Positions 12,319-24,808 of a stretch of DNA of 64,000 nucleotides are shown here, piece by piece (the stretch's first letter is position 1; the number at the start of each line of letters is the position of its first letter). The position numbers were made by a program, and so were the translations under genes. This DNA comes from Zygaena filipendulae. Lineage: Eukaryota; Arthropoda; Insecta; Lepidoptera; Zygaenidae. Where the stretch lies: NCBI GenBank assembly GCA_907165275.2, contig OU015654.1, positions 1,629,501 to 1,693,500 on the forward strand, read 5' to 3'. The notes under the pieces are model-generated. The model was not told where the DNA came from, ran no database searches, and saw only the letters and a list, made by a program, of their open reading frames with translations.

Positions 12319-12326
12319 TATTATAT
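12319..12326 (-). promoter_or_regulatory. Possible TATA box for amnionless
   Basis: Minus strand reads ATATAATA about 105 bases upstream of the amnionless ATG. A start site 25-30 bases further on would fall near 12290-12297 and give a 5' leader of about 80 bases. AT-rich DNA makes chance matches common. Confidence 0.25.
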
Positions 12327-12329
12327 CAA

Positions 12330-13274
12330 ACTAGCTATGTTCGTAATACTTGAATACTGTGGTCATAGATTTTCCCGCTGGATTTGGTGGGTTACTTTCC
12401 CAATGTAACTGTATACGTATGTGCTCCATTTTTAAGTCGTTTAAAAATTAGCTTGTACAAGTTAAATCCAAATCTACTATCTAAGCATCATAAGTACAAG
12501 ATGTTATAGTCCAATCATTTAGGACAGACGGACGGACTGTTCAGAAAAATAAAAAGTAATATAGACTAGTTGAAATATATCTGGTCAAGGTATCAAATTT
12601 ACAAAACTGGAAAAACGAATAGTTATTCATTAAATTCTTTTCTATTTTGGTTATTTGTATTGATTATATGCAGTTGCCTTGTGTTTTTATGATATTATAT
12701 TATAATGTTATTAATTCCGATAATAATACTTGTAATAATACTTTTGGACAGATAAATAAAACTAAAACATTACATTTATTGAAAGTGGTGAGTGTATGTT
12801 ATACTAATGACGTCATTTTACGAGGATCCGTAAAATATGTTACATTGTGTTATTAATTGAACCAACGTTTGGGGGAAAACAACAACTATTAAAACAAACA
12901 TAAGCAAAGGAGCAGGAAAATATTATACACATAAAATCACAGAACCTTTATCCGTAATCCAAAAGGCATAGAGCACTTACGGGATCTGCAGGATTACTGC
13001 CATCTCGCGGCGATGGTAATAAAAGTCATCTTCGAGTGGGTACGTGCGTGATACCTTATGATTTATCATGGCATAGCGCTAGGTGGTTAAGTACAAACCA
13101 TTAATGAGTTTGGAGGGGGAAGAAATTTAATAAGACGCAACGCCGCACCGCTGAGCGTAGTTATGCAAATTTTATTGCTGTTATAGCCTCCGAAACTGGT
13201 AAACATACGCGAAATGAGGGTGGTTTTGGCGGACGCGATTTTTTCACGTAATAGTTTGTCGATATTATCATCTG
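12330..13274. other. Unassigned DNA upstream of amnionless
   Basis: AT-rich; no repeat or exon recognised. Confidence 0.5.
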
Positions 13275-13597
13275 ACGTCATCGATCTCATATAAAAAGTA
13301 GATGCACAATCAGTGTCAAAAAATGTCCTCATGAAATGAGCGCCCACTTGAACATTTGGGTGCGCTTTTAAATCAGTAGCATTCGTGCTCGTTTAAAAAT
13401 TGAAAAAATCAAAACATGTAATACATCTAGGACCCTAAAAAAGGACGGAATTTCATATTTTCGGTAAGTACTATTGTAATACCAACCAACTATAACAATA
13501 ACCACAGCTATAACTACGTAAACACGACTGTGGACTGTTTCTAAGTGAACTTTTATATGGGACTGTGTATCTACTTTTTAAGATCGATGTCTGACGT
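13275..13597 (+). mobile_element. MITE with ATCGATCTAAAAAGTAGAT ends, copy 1
   Basis: Inverted ends of about 40 bases (AAAAAGTAGATGCACAATC and GACTGTGTATCTACTTTTTA) enclose GAGCGCCCACTTGAACATTT and CTAGGACCCTAAAAAAGGA. Confidence 0.75.
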
Positions 13598-13795
13598 ATT
13601 TCTTTTCACGTTTATCCAATGAATCAAATCTTTATATTTTTAGCAGTCGTTTTGATTTTTATCGAGGACCTAAATCCTAACATAATTTAACGATTGAACG
13701 TTATTTTTTATTAAAAGGTAAGTAAGATTAAATAATGCAATATTAAAAATTAACACAGATATTCTATCATATTTCCGTACCTACATCATAAATGG

Positions 13796-13970
13796 AATTC
13801 TAGTATTATAAATGCGAATGTGAATCTGTCTTTTACTTGTTACAATTTCACGCCTTACCTATCTACTAAACCGATCGTCATGAAATTTTGCATACATATA
13901 CATAGGGTACTTTCGTCCTGGAATTCCCGCGGGAACTGCGAAATAAACGCGTGTACACCTGCGGGAAAGA
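13796..13970 (+). mobile_element. Helitron fragment lacking its 3' end
   Basis: TAGTATTATAAATGCGAATG through GGAATTCCCGCGGGAACTGC; the hairpin is decayed and CTAG is gone. Confidence 0.65.
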
Positions 13971-13975
13971 GCAAG

Positions 13976-14430
13976 TGAATTTAATAAAAAAGAAAAAAAA
14001 AAACAATTTTTGAATCTAAAAAAACCGCGGCGCTCGACGACGCAACGCCCTCCCGTATGTTTCCACGGCAGCCCGTTACAAGCCCGCTGAAGCGCACAAT
14101 ACGCTAGACGGCGAGATAACAGCAGCCTTTAAGTGTTCCGGCTGTATCGTCGTTTAGGCGACGTAGGTAACCGTAACCAGAGTTTGTGGGGACCGAAACT
14201 GCATTCCACGGTCGTAGCCATGCCATTCGGGGTTGTGATTCAATGGAACTTGGCTTTCGTGAGGTAATATCAGTTGCCAGTTGCCACTAAAATAATCTAT
14301 ATATACATATAACAAACTATAGCTAAAGTGTGTACGCCAAACTCTTGTAGATACAATCTAATCAAATAATATCTAATCTGTGCTCTAGGATGACGTTGAA
14401 AGTTATGTTTACTTATTGTTATGTCACTAT
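13976..14430. other. Unique, GC-richer spacer
   Basis: 14025-14260 carries CCGCGGCGCTCGACGACGCA and TTCCGGCTGTATCGTCGTTT; no coding sign. Confidence 0.4.
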
Positions 14431-14439
14431 AGATACCAG

Positions 14440-14554
14440 CTCCTTAACGGCTCAACCGATAATCATGAAATTTTGCATGCACATTGTCAGGGGTACAGAG
14501 AAGGACATAGGGTATTTTTATCTCGGACCTGGTGAAACCGCGGGGAACAGCTAG
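14440..14554 (+). mobile_element. Short Helitron copy with an internal deletion
   Basis: Core CAACCGATAATCATGAAATT then, after a deletion of the CCCGCGGGAAC block, GGTGAAACCGCGGGGAACAGCTAG|T. Confidence 0.75.
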
Positions 14555-14889
14555 TTGTACAATAAAAGCGACACAGGGTATGAGTACGGATCATAGAATA
14601 AAATGAGTTGAGTTTTATTAATGAACTCTGTTTTTCACTTCGGTTGCAATAAATTTAATAACTGCAATTTTTTTTTAAGTTCACAACACACAAACAATGG
14701 TTATCATGGCAACAATAGCAACAATTAGTTTTATGCAGAAGGGCAGAAAATACTTTATATGGAGTAAAAATAAACTTTTCTTAAATGTAAGATTGTTCAA
14801 ATCTAGACATATAAATTACATTGAAGTGTCTGTTTGTAATCTCAAATTAACAGCGTTACACTAAATGCATGCGAAAGTATATACCTACC

Positions 14890-15086
14890 TACATAAAAAA
14901 ATCAGTTTTTAAAATTTTTCTCTGCCTGTCTGTTTGCTCCGGCTAATCTCTGAAATGGCTGGACTCTTAACGGGACTTTCACTGGCAGATAGCTGATGTT
15001 ACAAGGAGTAACTGAGACTACTTTTATCCCAAAATTCCCACGGGATCTGTGAAATTAACGCGGGTGAAACCGCGGGGCACAGCTAG
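14890..15086 (+). mobile_element. Helitron copy
   Basis: CTGCCTGTCTGTTTGCTCCG near the 5' part; ends GGGTGAAACCGCGGGGCACAGCTAG|T. Confidence 0.75.
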
Positions 15087-15604
15087 TTATTACAATAAAA
15101 ACCTTCGTATATGTAACCTCACTAATTAATCCAAACTTTACGATCCCTCTAAAAGGATTCCGTTCTCGGTATCGACATAATACATATTACGACGTGCTAA
15201 TGTCCCGTCCATTGACATATTATCACGTAGCTATAAAACTCGCTCGTTTAGCTATTACCTGCATTTATAAAGCTAGCACAGGCACTCAAGGCTTTATGGT
15301 TCAAAACTACTCTCCAAAAAGTAGGAAACTTGTTTTTCTTACCGATCTCAATGCCGAAGACGGAAGCAATATTATTATTTTTATTTTTGAACTACCTACA
15401 TCAAACATTTATTTAAATATGAAAAGCGCTATAAAGTTTTTTTCTAAATACAAAAAAATTACAGAACAGACGTTAGAGTGGGCTAGAATTCAGTGGTACA
15501 AGTACATTGACATAAGTTAAATTTTTCTGTTATATTCGTTTGAAATAATGTTTTAAAAAACCCGAATCAAACTATTAAGCTAACCTAATATTAAACATAT
15601 AGCT

Positions 15605-15775
15605 ATATACGTATAAATGCGAATATCAGTTCATTTACTTGTTACGCTTTCACGCCTTAACTACTAAACCAATCATCATGAAATTTTGCATCCACGTTAT
15701 CAGGGTTACAGAGAAGGACTACGGTACTGTTTATCCCCGGAATTCCCGCTGGAACTCTGAAATTAACGTGGATAT
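15605..15775 (+). mobile_element. Helitron fragment, 3' end missing
   Basis: GTATAAATGCGAATATCAGT to AATTCCCGCTGGAACTCTGA; stops before the hairpin. Confidence 0.65.
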
Positions 15776-15824
15776 AATTTTTAAACAAGCTTAATTTTTG
15801 CGCTACTTTTTATTTTATTTGCAA

Positions 15825-16018
15825 CTAGCTGTCCCCGGCGGTTTCACCCGCGATAATTTCCGAATTCCCGTGGGAACAACAGTACAAACTATACGTATAA
15901 ACCTTCCTCTTGAATCACTCTATTTATTGGTGAAAATCGTTTTAGTCGTTTTTGAGTTTATCGCGAACAGACGGACATACAGACGCGGGGGAGAACTTTG
16001 TTTTACAATATGTAAGGA
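15825..16018 (-). mobile_element. Helitron copy, complete
   Basis: A|CTAGCTGTCCCC start and GTAAGGA|T end. Same subfamily as 1457-1657 and facing the truncated copy at 15605-15775. Confidence 0.8.
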
Positions 16019-17033
16019 TTATTCGATTGAGCTTTATAAAAGTAAACGAAATCTCACTTTTATCGTTGTTATGTAAACATTCAAAGTCGTCCGCCTTAAT
16101 ATATGTAGCAAATTAAGAGACAAGTCGAGGAGGTACCTACCTAAGTAAATTTATGACGCATAAGTAATAACGCAATATAATTTTCAGTTGTTAATGTAAT
16201 GGTGGATTTATTGGTAAGATTTAAGAGGACGGCTGATGGTGAGTTGTTATTGCGTTTTATGTGAGAGATTTAATTTTTATTAGTCACTCAGATGTTTATG
16301 AGTGACTATAGAATCTCACTCAATCTGACTTGAATACGTAATATACTGAACTGAGCGATATGGAGAACCAACGTACTACAACGTGTATTTTACTCTTATT
16401 ATAAACTACTTGTTCCGAGCTGTTTCACCCGCGGTAAACGAGATGAATTTTTCACACAACTTTTACTTAACCAACTAAGTTATAAAATCTATCATCAGAA
16501 CCGAAGCTGTGTGCAGAATTAATTTCGTTTGACCGAGAGCATTGATTTGAATTAAGAAGAGGACACCCTTGTTTAAACGACAAACAACCTAGCATTGACA
16601 AATTACTCTAAAATATTCAAAAACGTGCCTACGTGCAGTCGGCGTCGGAGATGTGTAGACACTTTATTGCAATAAGATCCAACAACAGCTGTCAAAGGTG
16701 GCTGCATATTTCCCAAGACGACTGTACATTATAAAACTTTAGTTCTTGCAGATTGTAACTTGCAATGATGTGCATACCGCTAATTGGAATGCATGCATGT
16801 CAAATACTTAAGCAGTGTAACTTTTATAACCTAATACTATATTATGTGCTGTGCTGTTGGTGTGCCAATAAATAAATAAAAATTAGTGTTGAGTCTATTG
16901 TTGTGTTATTGTTGCAAAATAATCATTCTTCCGAGTATTGACACCGAAATGTCTTGTATTCGTATTAACATAATTATTATTATTTTATATTGTGCTGATG
17001 ACAACTCATATTGGCGTAGTTTTAATTTTTTTA
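16019..17033. other. Unassigned DNA
   Basis: Hairpin at 16281; CCAATAAATAAATAAA near 16864 looks like an old retroelement tail. Confidence 0.45.
16281..16308. repeat. Perfect 10-bp hairpin
   Basis: TAGTCACTCA, eight-base loop, TGAGTGACTA. No gene nearby to assign it to. Confidence 0.85.
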
Positions 17034-17372
17034 TGTCATAGGGGGCAAACGCACAAGTGGTACACCTGACGGTAAGTGATTACCGCTACCCATGGACATC
17101 TGCAACACCAGAAGGCATGCAGGTGCGTTGCCGACCTGGAATGGGGATGGGAACTGGCTTTCGAGTGAAACTGCCGGAACACACCGTTAGGTGCTTGGTG
17201 ACAGATTTACAACTTGAAGTTGGTAGCTAGCCAGCCGGGCACTTGAGAGCGCCCTACCACCACGATTTCCTCAAGATGTTTTCCTTCACCAATAGCTCAA
17301 GCTCATTGTTAGGGTTTGAACCTACGCTTTGCGGCGTTTGATCCGAACGCACCAGTCACTGAGCTACCATCG
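17034..17372 (-). mobile_element. tRNA-derived SINE of a second type
   Basis: Minus-strand head TGGTAGCTCAGTGACTGGTG (A box) and GTAGGTTCAAACCCTA (B box) at 17306-17372; the 3' part reads GATGTCCATGGGTAGCGGTA and ends CGTTTGCCCCCTATGACATA. That 3' end is shared with LINEs in Lepidoptera (known biology), the usual way a SINE borrows a LINE's machinery. Confidence 0.75.
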
Positions 17373-17639
17373 TAGTATGGGATATTTAATGAATTCGTTA
17401 CAAGACATTTTGTCATAAAATTTTTATAGTCAATTTAACGACGGTACGAAACTAAGCAGAGCTTGAAGTACGAGTACTATGGTGAACTTAGACTCGGAGT
17501 AGATATATGTATACAAATGATGTGACCATCGACAGCCAGCAAGTTACATATAAGAATTCCATTAACCTGTGATAGAGTTACTTTTCTGGATCGTGCTCTT
17601 GAGATGTGACCATCAACAGCCAGAAAGTCACATATAAGA

Positions 17640-17830
17640 ATAGGATTGTCAACCAAATTTTAGTTTTAAGTCCATTTTGTAGATTAATAAAAAACATTGA
17701 ACACGTATTTTTTCATTGTACGTCGTGATACAGTTTATAATAGCACGCCGTGACGTCACGCGACATTTCGTATCTCCGTTATTTTTTGATTACGTAAAAA
17801 AATTATAAATAAAATTTATTATAATTTTTT
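17640..17830 (+). mobile_element. TGACGTCAC MITE, copy 2, partial
   Basis: GTCAACCAAATTTTAGTTTT start; one TGACGTCAC at about 17751; the right part is lost into an AT-rich run. Confidence 0.65.
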
Positions 17831-18199
17831 ATAAAATTAATTAAAAATATTATAAAATCGCCCGTTCGCGCGCCAATACAAAACATCTCGACCACTGCGC
17901 CCTCCCTCGCCGAACGAATCAAGGCAGTAACACATAGAGCGCGGAGGCAACGACAAAGAAACCAATTTATCACAAGCCCCGTGCTGAAAGGTCACCAGTT
18001 ATTGTCGTCTCCCCCGGGACGCCATTGATTCGAGGTCTTTCACCTTACCGGGGAATGCGGAATTAAAAAGTTAATCCCAGGTATTTAAGTATCGAACGCT
18101 CGCTCTTGTGTCAATTTTATTGACATAGACATAGACAAAGACTTAAATATCTTTGATCAAAATACAAAAAAAAAATACAAATATGTATTGGTATGTTAA

Positions 18200-18300
18200 T
18201 TTTATAAATACCCTATCTCCTTTTCTGTACCGACGACAACGTGTACGCAAAGTTTCATGAGGATCGGTTGAGTAGTTAAGGCATGAAGAGACCAGACAGA
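18200..18300 (-). mobile_element. Helitron fragment
   Basis: Holds TACCCTATCTCCTTTTCTGT and AGTTTCATGAGGATCGGTTG; neither end is kept. Confidence 0.6.
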
Positions 18301-18966
18301 TTGATTACGGAACCAGCTCACTGCATCTCTTGGCGCGAACGTAATTTCACGCCGTTCCACGCGCTCTTCGAATGTTGTGGAACGAAGTTCCTTAAAGTGG
18401 CTTGCGGTTGGAGTTAACGGGTAGAAAAGAAGCGTTATAGCCCCTCCATGCAAATAGAGACGTTCGATTCTGTCCGGCATAGTTCAGATAACTACTATAT
18501 CGTCGAGTGCTGGATGCTATACTTGTTTACCTACATCATGTGTTGCTTAAATGTGATTTTCTGTGGTCATAGTAAATTCCGGTTAAAAAAATGGTAAGTA
18601 GTAATGGAATAACTAAAACCAATTAATTATTAAAACTTAATCATACATCGATCGGAGTTGAAGAAAAGGCGTAGGGACTTCGTTCTTGACGCAGGTTCCC
18701 CAACCGCATACGTTTTTTATGCTACAATTTCGAACGAAATGAATCAACTCTCTATGTGTAAATCAAAGCTCTATGCCTCTATAAACTCTGTACATATAAG
18801 TTCCCCAACAAACAAATACGATAGTATACAATGCAAGAGAGTCTCCTACGGACGGTATCGGAATACGAGCAAAACAATTCGTAATATTAATGTGTTGGTA
18901 CCACAGAGAAAATGATATATTAACTAGAGATGCCACGTACGCAGGACAGACGCGCTACGATTGCAA

Positions 18967-19020
18967 AGGGAGTTAGAGCAGGTGCTCTAACTTTTCCAAA
19001 ACTTCCTCTGCTGGAATCCC
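18967..19020. repeat. Hairpin repeat GCAAAGG-AGTTAGAGCA
   Basis: GTTAGAGCA and TGCTCTAAC are perfect arms with a two-base gap; outer GCAAAGG and CCTCTGC also pair partly. A relative lies at 55237-55290 in reverse. Confidence 0.65.
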
Positions 19021-19826
19021 GAGTATATTTTCCACAATCCATATTCAAAATTGCGCATTCGGAAAACAGTGACTAAGTAAAACGTATACCAGCGGAGGTT
19101 GGATGCGCAACATGATAAAATTTTATCGAGCCATTTTATCGATTCTCGTCGACATATTATATCATTTTGTCTACCGGCAGCACAAAATGTTTAACCGAAT
19201 CTAGTCTTAACTCAATACCCCACTACTGCACTTTTTTGCTTGGACGCCCACACATATTTGTCGTGTCGACAATTTTATCTTTCGTTCGATAAACATAATA
19301 TCGTGGCGCGCATCTTAGCTATGCAGATCGCGTATATTTCGTCACGTTAATATAAGATTATGTTTTTTGCGTGATAAATACGCCAAACGCGCATTACGTC
19401 AAATCCACAAGTGGTCCAATCCTCAAACTCGCAAATCATCCAATTCGCAATATGTCCATTTTTCAATCGGTCGCCAATTTGTAACTGGTCATTATTTTTA
19501 ACCGACTTCCAAAAGGAGTATGTATGTTCCTTTTTTTGTGTGCAAAATTCGCCCGGCGACACTGGTTTCCATTTGTTTTCATACTGAACTGGGTTGCTGC
19601 CTGGTCTATCAGTATCTGTATCCTGTTCTGTGGTCGGTAGCGTCTCGTCTGCATGCAAGATTAATGTGGTCGGATTGTCGCGCCGATGTTTTATGCGCAA
19701 GCGCCGCAATTTATTACTCACTTGCGGTCGAGTTTTTGCCTAAACTGTACGTATGTATTTAGGTACGTACTGTGATAGTGTACGTAAATAAATTGTTGAA
19801 TTACAAAAGGTACAATATATACAATA

Positions 19827-20026
19827 CCAGCTGTCCCGCGCGGTTTCACCCGCGATAATTTCGGAGTTCCCGCGAGAATTCCGGATTACAATATAGCCTA
19901 TGTTACTCAGGGATAGTTTAGCTTTCTAATGGTGAAAGAATTTTTGAAATCGGTTCAGTAGTTTTTGGGGTAGATCGTAACAAACAAAAGCACAAATCTT
20001 TCCTCTTTATAACATTATAGTGTAGA
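19827..20026 (-). mobile_element. Helitron copy, TCTACACTATAATG subfamily
   Basis: 3' end decayed to CCAG; hairpin GCGCGGTTTCACCCGCG; inner GCCTATGTTACTCAGGGATA and AATCGGTTCAGTAGTTTTTG; ends GTAGA|T. Confidence 0.8.
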
Positions 20027-20585
20027 TTGTTCTCCTCCCCCCTCCCACCAGTTCTTTGTCCGTCAATTCACATAATATTTAAACAGTATTGTAATTAAAT
20101 ATATGTATTTTTATGCTCGCCACATAAGCAAGCATGTAGAACACACATTAAAAATTAAAATGAAATAAATTACGAGCACTTGTCTTAATTTTCAACATCG
20201 AAAATGAACGTGGAGAACCCATGCTGGTCGGCATTTAATTCCACATTACACACCCCGATTAAGTTTAAACTTTAAAATCCTATTAGCAGAGCTCAAATTT
20301 CCAAAATCAAAACCAGTTTAATTATATCCTCCTTAATTGTTACAGCAATAATATTTAGTTATGTTTGTTTTGCGATTTTGTTTGTACAGGCCAACTAAAT
20401 TAATATGTACGTTATGCTGAAGGCACCATGGTTCAATATGGATTGCGTGTGATTTGTTTTAAAGTTAATGCATTTCTGGTCTCCCGCTGTGAGCACGCGA
20501 AGCGATCACAACAAATCATCAAGTTTGTGCTGCACTGTGCGCCTCAGTGTGTAAGGGTGTGTTCACACTGAAATTAAGTAGAATA

Positions 20586-20936
20586 TACAACGTGTTAATA
20601 AATTAACTAAAAACTAGAAAGTAGTTTGCTCAGAATCAACTAGCGAATCGATCGCACTATGTTTTAATATAGGTTATATTTTTTCATTTTTACTAGCCCA
20701 TGTCTAAATTATTTATAATACAATATTTGGCGCGTACGCCGCCCGCAGCAAAAAAATTCGAACCGATAGGCGCAGGCGTAGCGCTTGAAATTTCGTAGAT
20801 AGGTCACCTCCAAACGGATGTTGAATAACTTTTAAAGTTTAAATTTTTTCGAATTAAAATATATTTCAATCATATTATTGTTTGGTTTTTTAAATGGGGT
20901 GTATCAGATTTTCAGTTAATTCATTAACACATTGTA
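20586..20936 (+). mobile_element. MITE with GTGTTAATGAATTAAC ends, copy 2
   Basis: TACAACGTGTTAATAAATTA to TTCATTAACACATTGTA. Closely matches copy 4. Confidence 0.85.
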
Positions 20937-20971
20937 TATATGACAAGAAAAAAATGTAGATAGTGTCAATA

Positions 20972-21255
20972 TAGGCTAGTTGACTAAATTTTTTATTTTA
21001 TTTAGTCCGTCAGTTAATAAAAAAATAATAGACACGTATATTTTGATTTTTCAATTTAATGAAAATATACTTGGATAAAGCGCATTAAAGTTTGGGAGTG
21101 GGGGCTCGTAACGTCATGAACAGGTAAAAACTGCACCTGTTTGTGACGTCACGCGACATTTCGGCTCAACGTATCTCCGTTATTTCTTGCTTACGTGAAA
21201 AAAGGAAAAATACGTGTCTAATATTTTTTGTGGATCTATAGGACGGGATAAAAAT
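20972..21255 (-). mobile_element. TGACGTCAC MITE, copy 3, centre inverted
   Basis: Between the usual ends the middle runs in the opposite sense (GGATAAAGCGCATTAAAGTT before TGTGACGTCACGCGACATTT). Confidence 0.75.
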
Positions 21256-21384
21256 AAAAAAAATACACATATAGCCTATTATAAAATAAATAAATAAATA
21301 AAAGAAATTTTTATTTACCAGCACACAATTACAGTAAAAGTTACAGAATAGTATGATATTGAATTATATATTATATATTATTAT

Positions 21385-21668
21385 TAGCAGTTCGGGGGGG
21401 GTTCCACTCGCGTTCATTTCGCAGTTTGCTACTAACCCTTTGTACTCCGTAATCCTGACAATGTGTGTGAAAAACTTCATGCAATTTCACCCGTGGTTAT
21501 TCCGGAGTTCCCGCGGGAATTCCGGGCTAAAAAGTGCCCTATGTCGTTTTCTGTACCCCTGACAACGTGTATGCAGAATTTCATGATGATCTATGACTAA
21601 AAAGTTAAGGCGTGAAAGCGTAACAAACAAACAACAAAGACAAATAAACTCACATTCGCATTTGTAAA
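21385..21668 (-). mobile_element. Two Helitron fragments in tandem
   Basis: A short decayed copy (21385-21478) runs into a longer one (GTTCCCGCGGGAATTCCGGG at 21507, CCCCTGACAACGTGTATGCA). No intact CTAG. Confidence 0.6.
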
Positions 21669-21682
21669 CAATCAACACAACT

Positions 21683-21887
21683 GGGCCCATAACACGCCGC
21701 GTCAAGGATAAGATGCCGCAAAAACTGTTTTTCCCTCGCGACCAAAGACGTTTCACTTTAAAAAAATACATTTACAACGTGTGTTACGGTATACAGAATA
21801 TTAATTTCTAATATTATGGCATCTGGAGCGGTCAGAAATGTGTTTTTAGAATGGGCAAGCAATGTTGTTGGTCATAGAGAATAAGGG
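21683..21887. mobile_element. GGGCCCTTATTC element, second copy
   Basis: GGGCCCATAACACGCCGCGT to TTGGTCATAGAGAATAAGGG, with a shared centre (ACATTTACAACGTGTGTTAC). A perfect hairpin follows at 21888. Confidence 0.65.
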
Positions 21888-21920
21888 TGATCGTACTCAC
21901 TCCTGATGTGAGTACGATCA
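21888..21920. repeat. Perfect 13-bp hairpin
   Basis: TGATCGTACTCAC, seven-base loop TCCTGAT, GTGAGTACGATCA. Confidence 0.9.
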
Positions 21921-23019
21921 AAATTACTTATTTTAGAACTACTCTAACAAGAATCCTATTTTAATCGACTACGACATTAATTTAAAACGTAATTTCCAAA
22001 GTGACAGTCAAAACTCAACAACTGTAGAGCCCATACCAACAACCAAAGACATTATAAGAGAATAGACGAACAATACAAACTTTTACTATGCAATGCACGT
22101 CAACCAATTTTTGCGGGGGTAATGATCAAAATAAAAACCAATCACATCGTTGCGACGCAATCAAATACCAGTCACCACAAAGTACATTTCAAATAGCCAA
22201 TCACATCGCTTTCCGTCAAGTGGTATTTATAGACAATAGTCTCTGCTAGCCAACGGTATTTTGTTAGCAGAGATCATTTGACCGCTGCGTGATTCAAGGG
22301 GAAAGCTTAGCGGCCGAGCATATTGTCAATCTATTCTCTTTCAATATCTTTACTAACAACGATCGAATCTCGTCTTTACGAATACTTTTATGATTAAATC
22401 TCATCTAATTAAAAAACGTACCCACTCGAGCCCTACAAGTCGGGTTCTGAAGCTTTTCTAAAAATTAATTACATATAAAACGAAATAAGGCACGCCACTC
22501 GCGCCGCATGGGCAAAGTCGAAAAATAAAGAAGAAAAACCGACCATTATCTCGTATTAATCTCGCGAGAACCGGCCGAGACGAGCTGGGGAGAGATAAAT
22601 TAATTTTCGCATTTTGACTCACAAAAGTATAAATGGCACTAGAAAAAGCATAAACCGTTTGAACTCTGTATGGAAAGCAATTAGAATAATGAACCTCAAG
22701 AGTCGATGGGAGCAGGGCTGACTAGCGTTACATGACCTGCCATCTGTAGTCGGTGCCGTCTGCGAGTCCTCACGGCGAGAGGTTATGGGTGGATGCTTCG
22801 AACCCTTGGCGCGTGTCAAGATTTCCACCTTCACAATAGTCCAAAATCTCTTTATCGCGAGAGGCACTTCAGCTGTTTTCCCGTAATCAACAGAGAAGCT
22901 TTTGGTACAAGGGTGTATATTCATTCGTACTTTATTTATTATGATTGTTACGAAAGTTAATCGAAAAAAATTGTTTACTTAATTAGTGGCGATGAAAGAT
23001 TTGCAATGCCTACTACTTA
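21921..23019. other. Unassigned DNA
   Basis: Unique sequence with moderate GC near 22490-22600 and 22700-22830. No exon recognised. Confidence 0.45.
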
Positions 23020-23203
23020 CTAGCTGTCCTCCGTGGTAATTTCGGAGTTCCCGTGGGAATTCCAGTATAAACTATGCGTATACACCATCCTCTTGAATCA
23101 CTCTATCTATATTGGTGAAAACCGCATGAAAATCAGTTCAGTAGTTTTTTTTTATTTATCGCAAACAGACAGACAGACGCGGTGTGTTTTATAATAATAT
23201 ATT
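23020..23203 (-). mobile_element. Helitron copy with a decayed hairpin
   Basis: A|CTAGCTGTCCTCCGTGG start; TTTCACC of the hairpin is lost; CAAACAGACAGACAGACGCG near the 5' end. Confidence 0.75.
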
Positions 23204-23599
23204 TATGTACTGGAGTGATGATTCAACGAAACACAAAGATGAACTCTACCTACATAAACAAAACTTGAAATTGAATATGTACCGAATATTATGTAATCAA
23301 TACATAATTTTTCGTGATTTTATGATTTCGTAGATATTAATTAATATTATAGGATGCGTATAATGCAAAAACAGAGGTAGATTTAATCCATCTTATAATA
23401 AGTACGTTTTGAAAGTAAGTCTAACATCAGTTTAGTAAAAATTGGTTAGCTACACTTTATCTTCTACTTGGACTTTTTATTACTAACTGCCCTGCTTAAT
23501 TTGAGGAGCTCTCAAAGGGAATAATTTTCCCCGTTTCTTGCAACATTTTCTATTCCTGTTCCGCTCCTATTTGTCGTAGCGTGATGTTATAATATCCTA

Positions 23600-23935
23600 T
23601 AATTAACTGAAAACCTGATACATCCCATTTAAAAAATTTAACAATAATAATTATGATTAAAATATATTTTATGTCGAAAAAATTTATACTTTAAAAGTTA
23701 TTCAACATTAGTTTGGAGGTGACCTATCTACGAAACTCCAAGCGCTACGCTCGCACCTACCGTTTCGACTTTTTTTTGCTGCGGGCGGCGTACGCGCCAA
23801 ATTTTGTATTATAAATAAAGACACGAGCTGATAGAAATGAAAATATATAACTTATATTAAAACATGGTGCGATCGATTCGCTAGTTGATTCTGAGCAAAC
23901 TACTTTCTAGTTTTCAGTTAATTCATTAACACGTA
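23600..23935 (-). mobile_element. MITE with GTGTTAATGAATTAAC ends, copy 3, reverse
   Basis: Starts inside the repeat (AATTAACTGAAAACCTGATA), so it lacks its outer dozen bases on that side; ends TTCATTAACACGTAG. Confidence 0.8.
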
Positions 23936-24283
23936 GATAAAGATAAACTAGCACTTTGTCAAAGAGATGTTTAATAATTTACTTTGCTCTTGACTATACG
24001 CGAGACTTTGCTAAATTTGCATCACACCTAGCTCATAAAACATAATGTTAGATGAGGTTATATTAAATTTTACCTCATAAAAGTTATTCAAGAGTTATCG
24101 GAGTTAGCTCGCACGGCTTTCCAATTCAATTAGAGTGGAAGCCATTTTCTTTTTCAATAATATTTTCAACCTGTCTTACTTTCATAATAAAATCATTAAA
24201 ATTACTCGCCTAATTATTTCCATCGTTGTTCCATCGTTACCTTGGAATTTAAATTACCATTTTGAATACCTACTTAAGAGCAA

Positions 24284-24586
24284 TACTATAATAAAGGAGT
24301 AGAATCCGCGATTCTGTACATTGAATATTTTTACCTAAAATTGAGAGGGGTGGTAAAAGAACCAAGATTGAGTAACCAAGCCCAAAAAAAAGTTTTTAAA
24401 ATTCTTTTCTGTCTGTCTGTTCGCGATAATCTCCGCATCTACTGAACCGATTGTCATGCGGTTTTCACAGGTAGAATAAGCTTGGCTGGAGCTACATATA
24501 GGCTTTGTTTCATTGAAATCGCATGTCGAGAAAAAAGTTTTTGTATAAAAACCTTTCAAGCGGATGAAACTGCGGGGCACAGCAAG
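24284..24586 (+). mobile_element. Helitron copy, ATAATAAAAGAGTAGAATCC subfamily
   Basis: About 300 bases with GAATCCGCGATTCTGTACAT and TTTTCACAGGTAGAATAAGC. 3' end reads GGGGCACAGCAAG|T (CTAG changed to CAAG). Other members at 44288, 52263 and 56653. Confidence 0.8.
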
Positions 24587-24808
24587 TAAATGGGCCAATC
24601 AATTTAGTAACTGGTACCTATCATGTTAAAAAATCACAAATAAATTAGTTTGTTATCTAAAACAAAAAGATTGTGACGTAAAGGTCAGAGTTGGACTGTT
24701 TTTTTTACCTTATAAATGAAAGGTAAAACAGCTTACCTATAAAAACTGAAATAAACTCGTTCGTAGGACGTATAGTTTCGAAAAGTCAAATAGGTACATA
24801 TAATATAA

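Larger units (their letters stand above)
17831..19826. other. Unassigned DNA
   Basis: 17870-18050 is CpG-rich and unique (CGCCCGTTCGCGCGCCAATA). Frames of 85-124 codons at 18658 and 19347 are not recognised. Confidence 0.4.

Noticed and set aside
15194..15520. 108-codon plus-strand frame
   Set aside because: Opens with GTG (ATG two codons later), lysine/isoleucine-rich from AT bias, no family recognised.
18590..18602. ATG directly followed by GTAAGT as a minimal first exon
   Set aside because: ATG|GTAAGT occurs by chance and no other gene signal is nearby.
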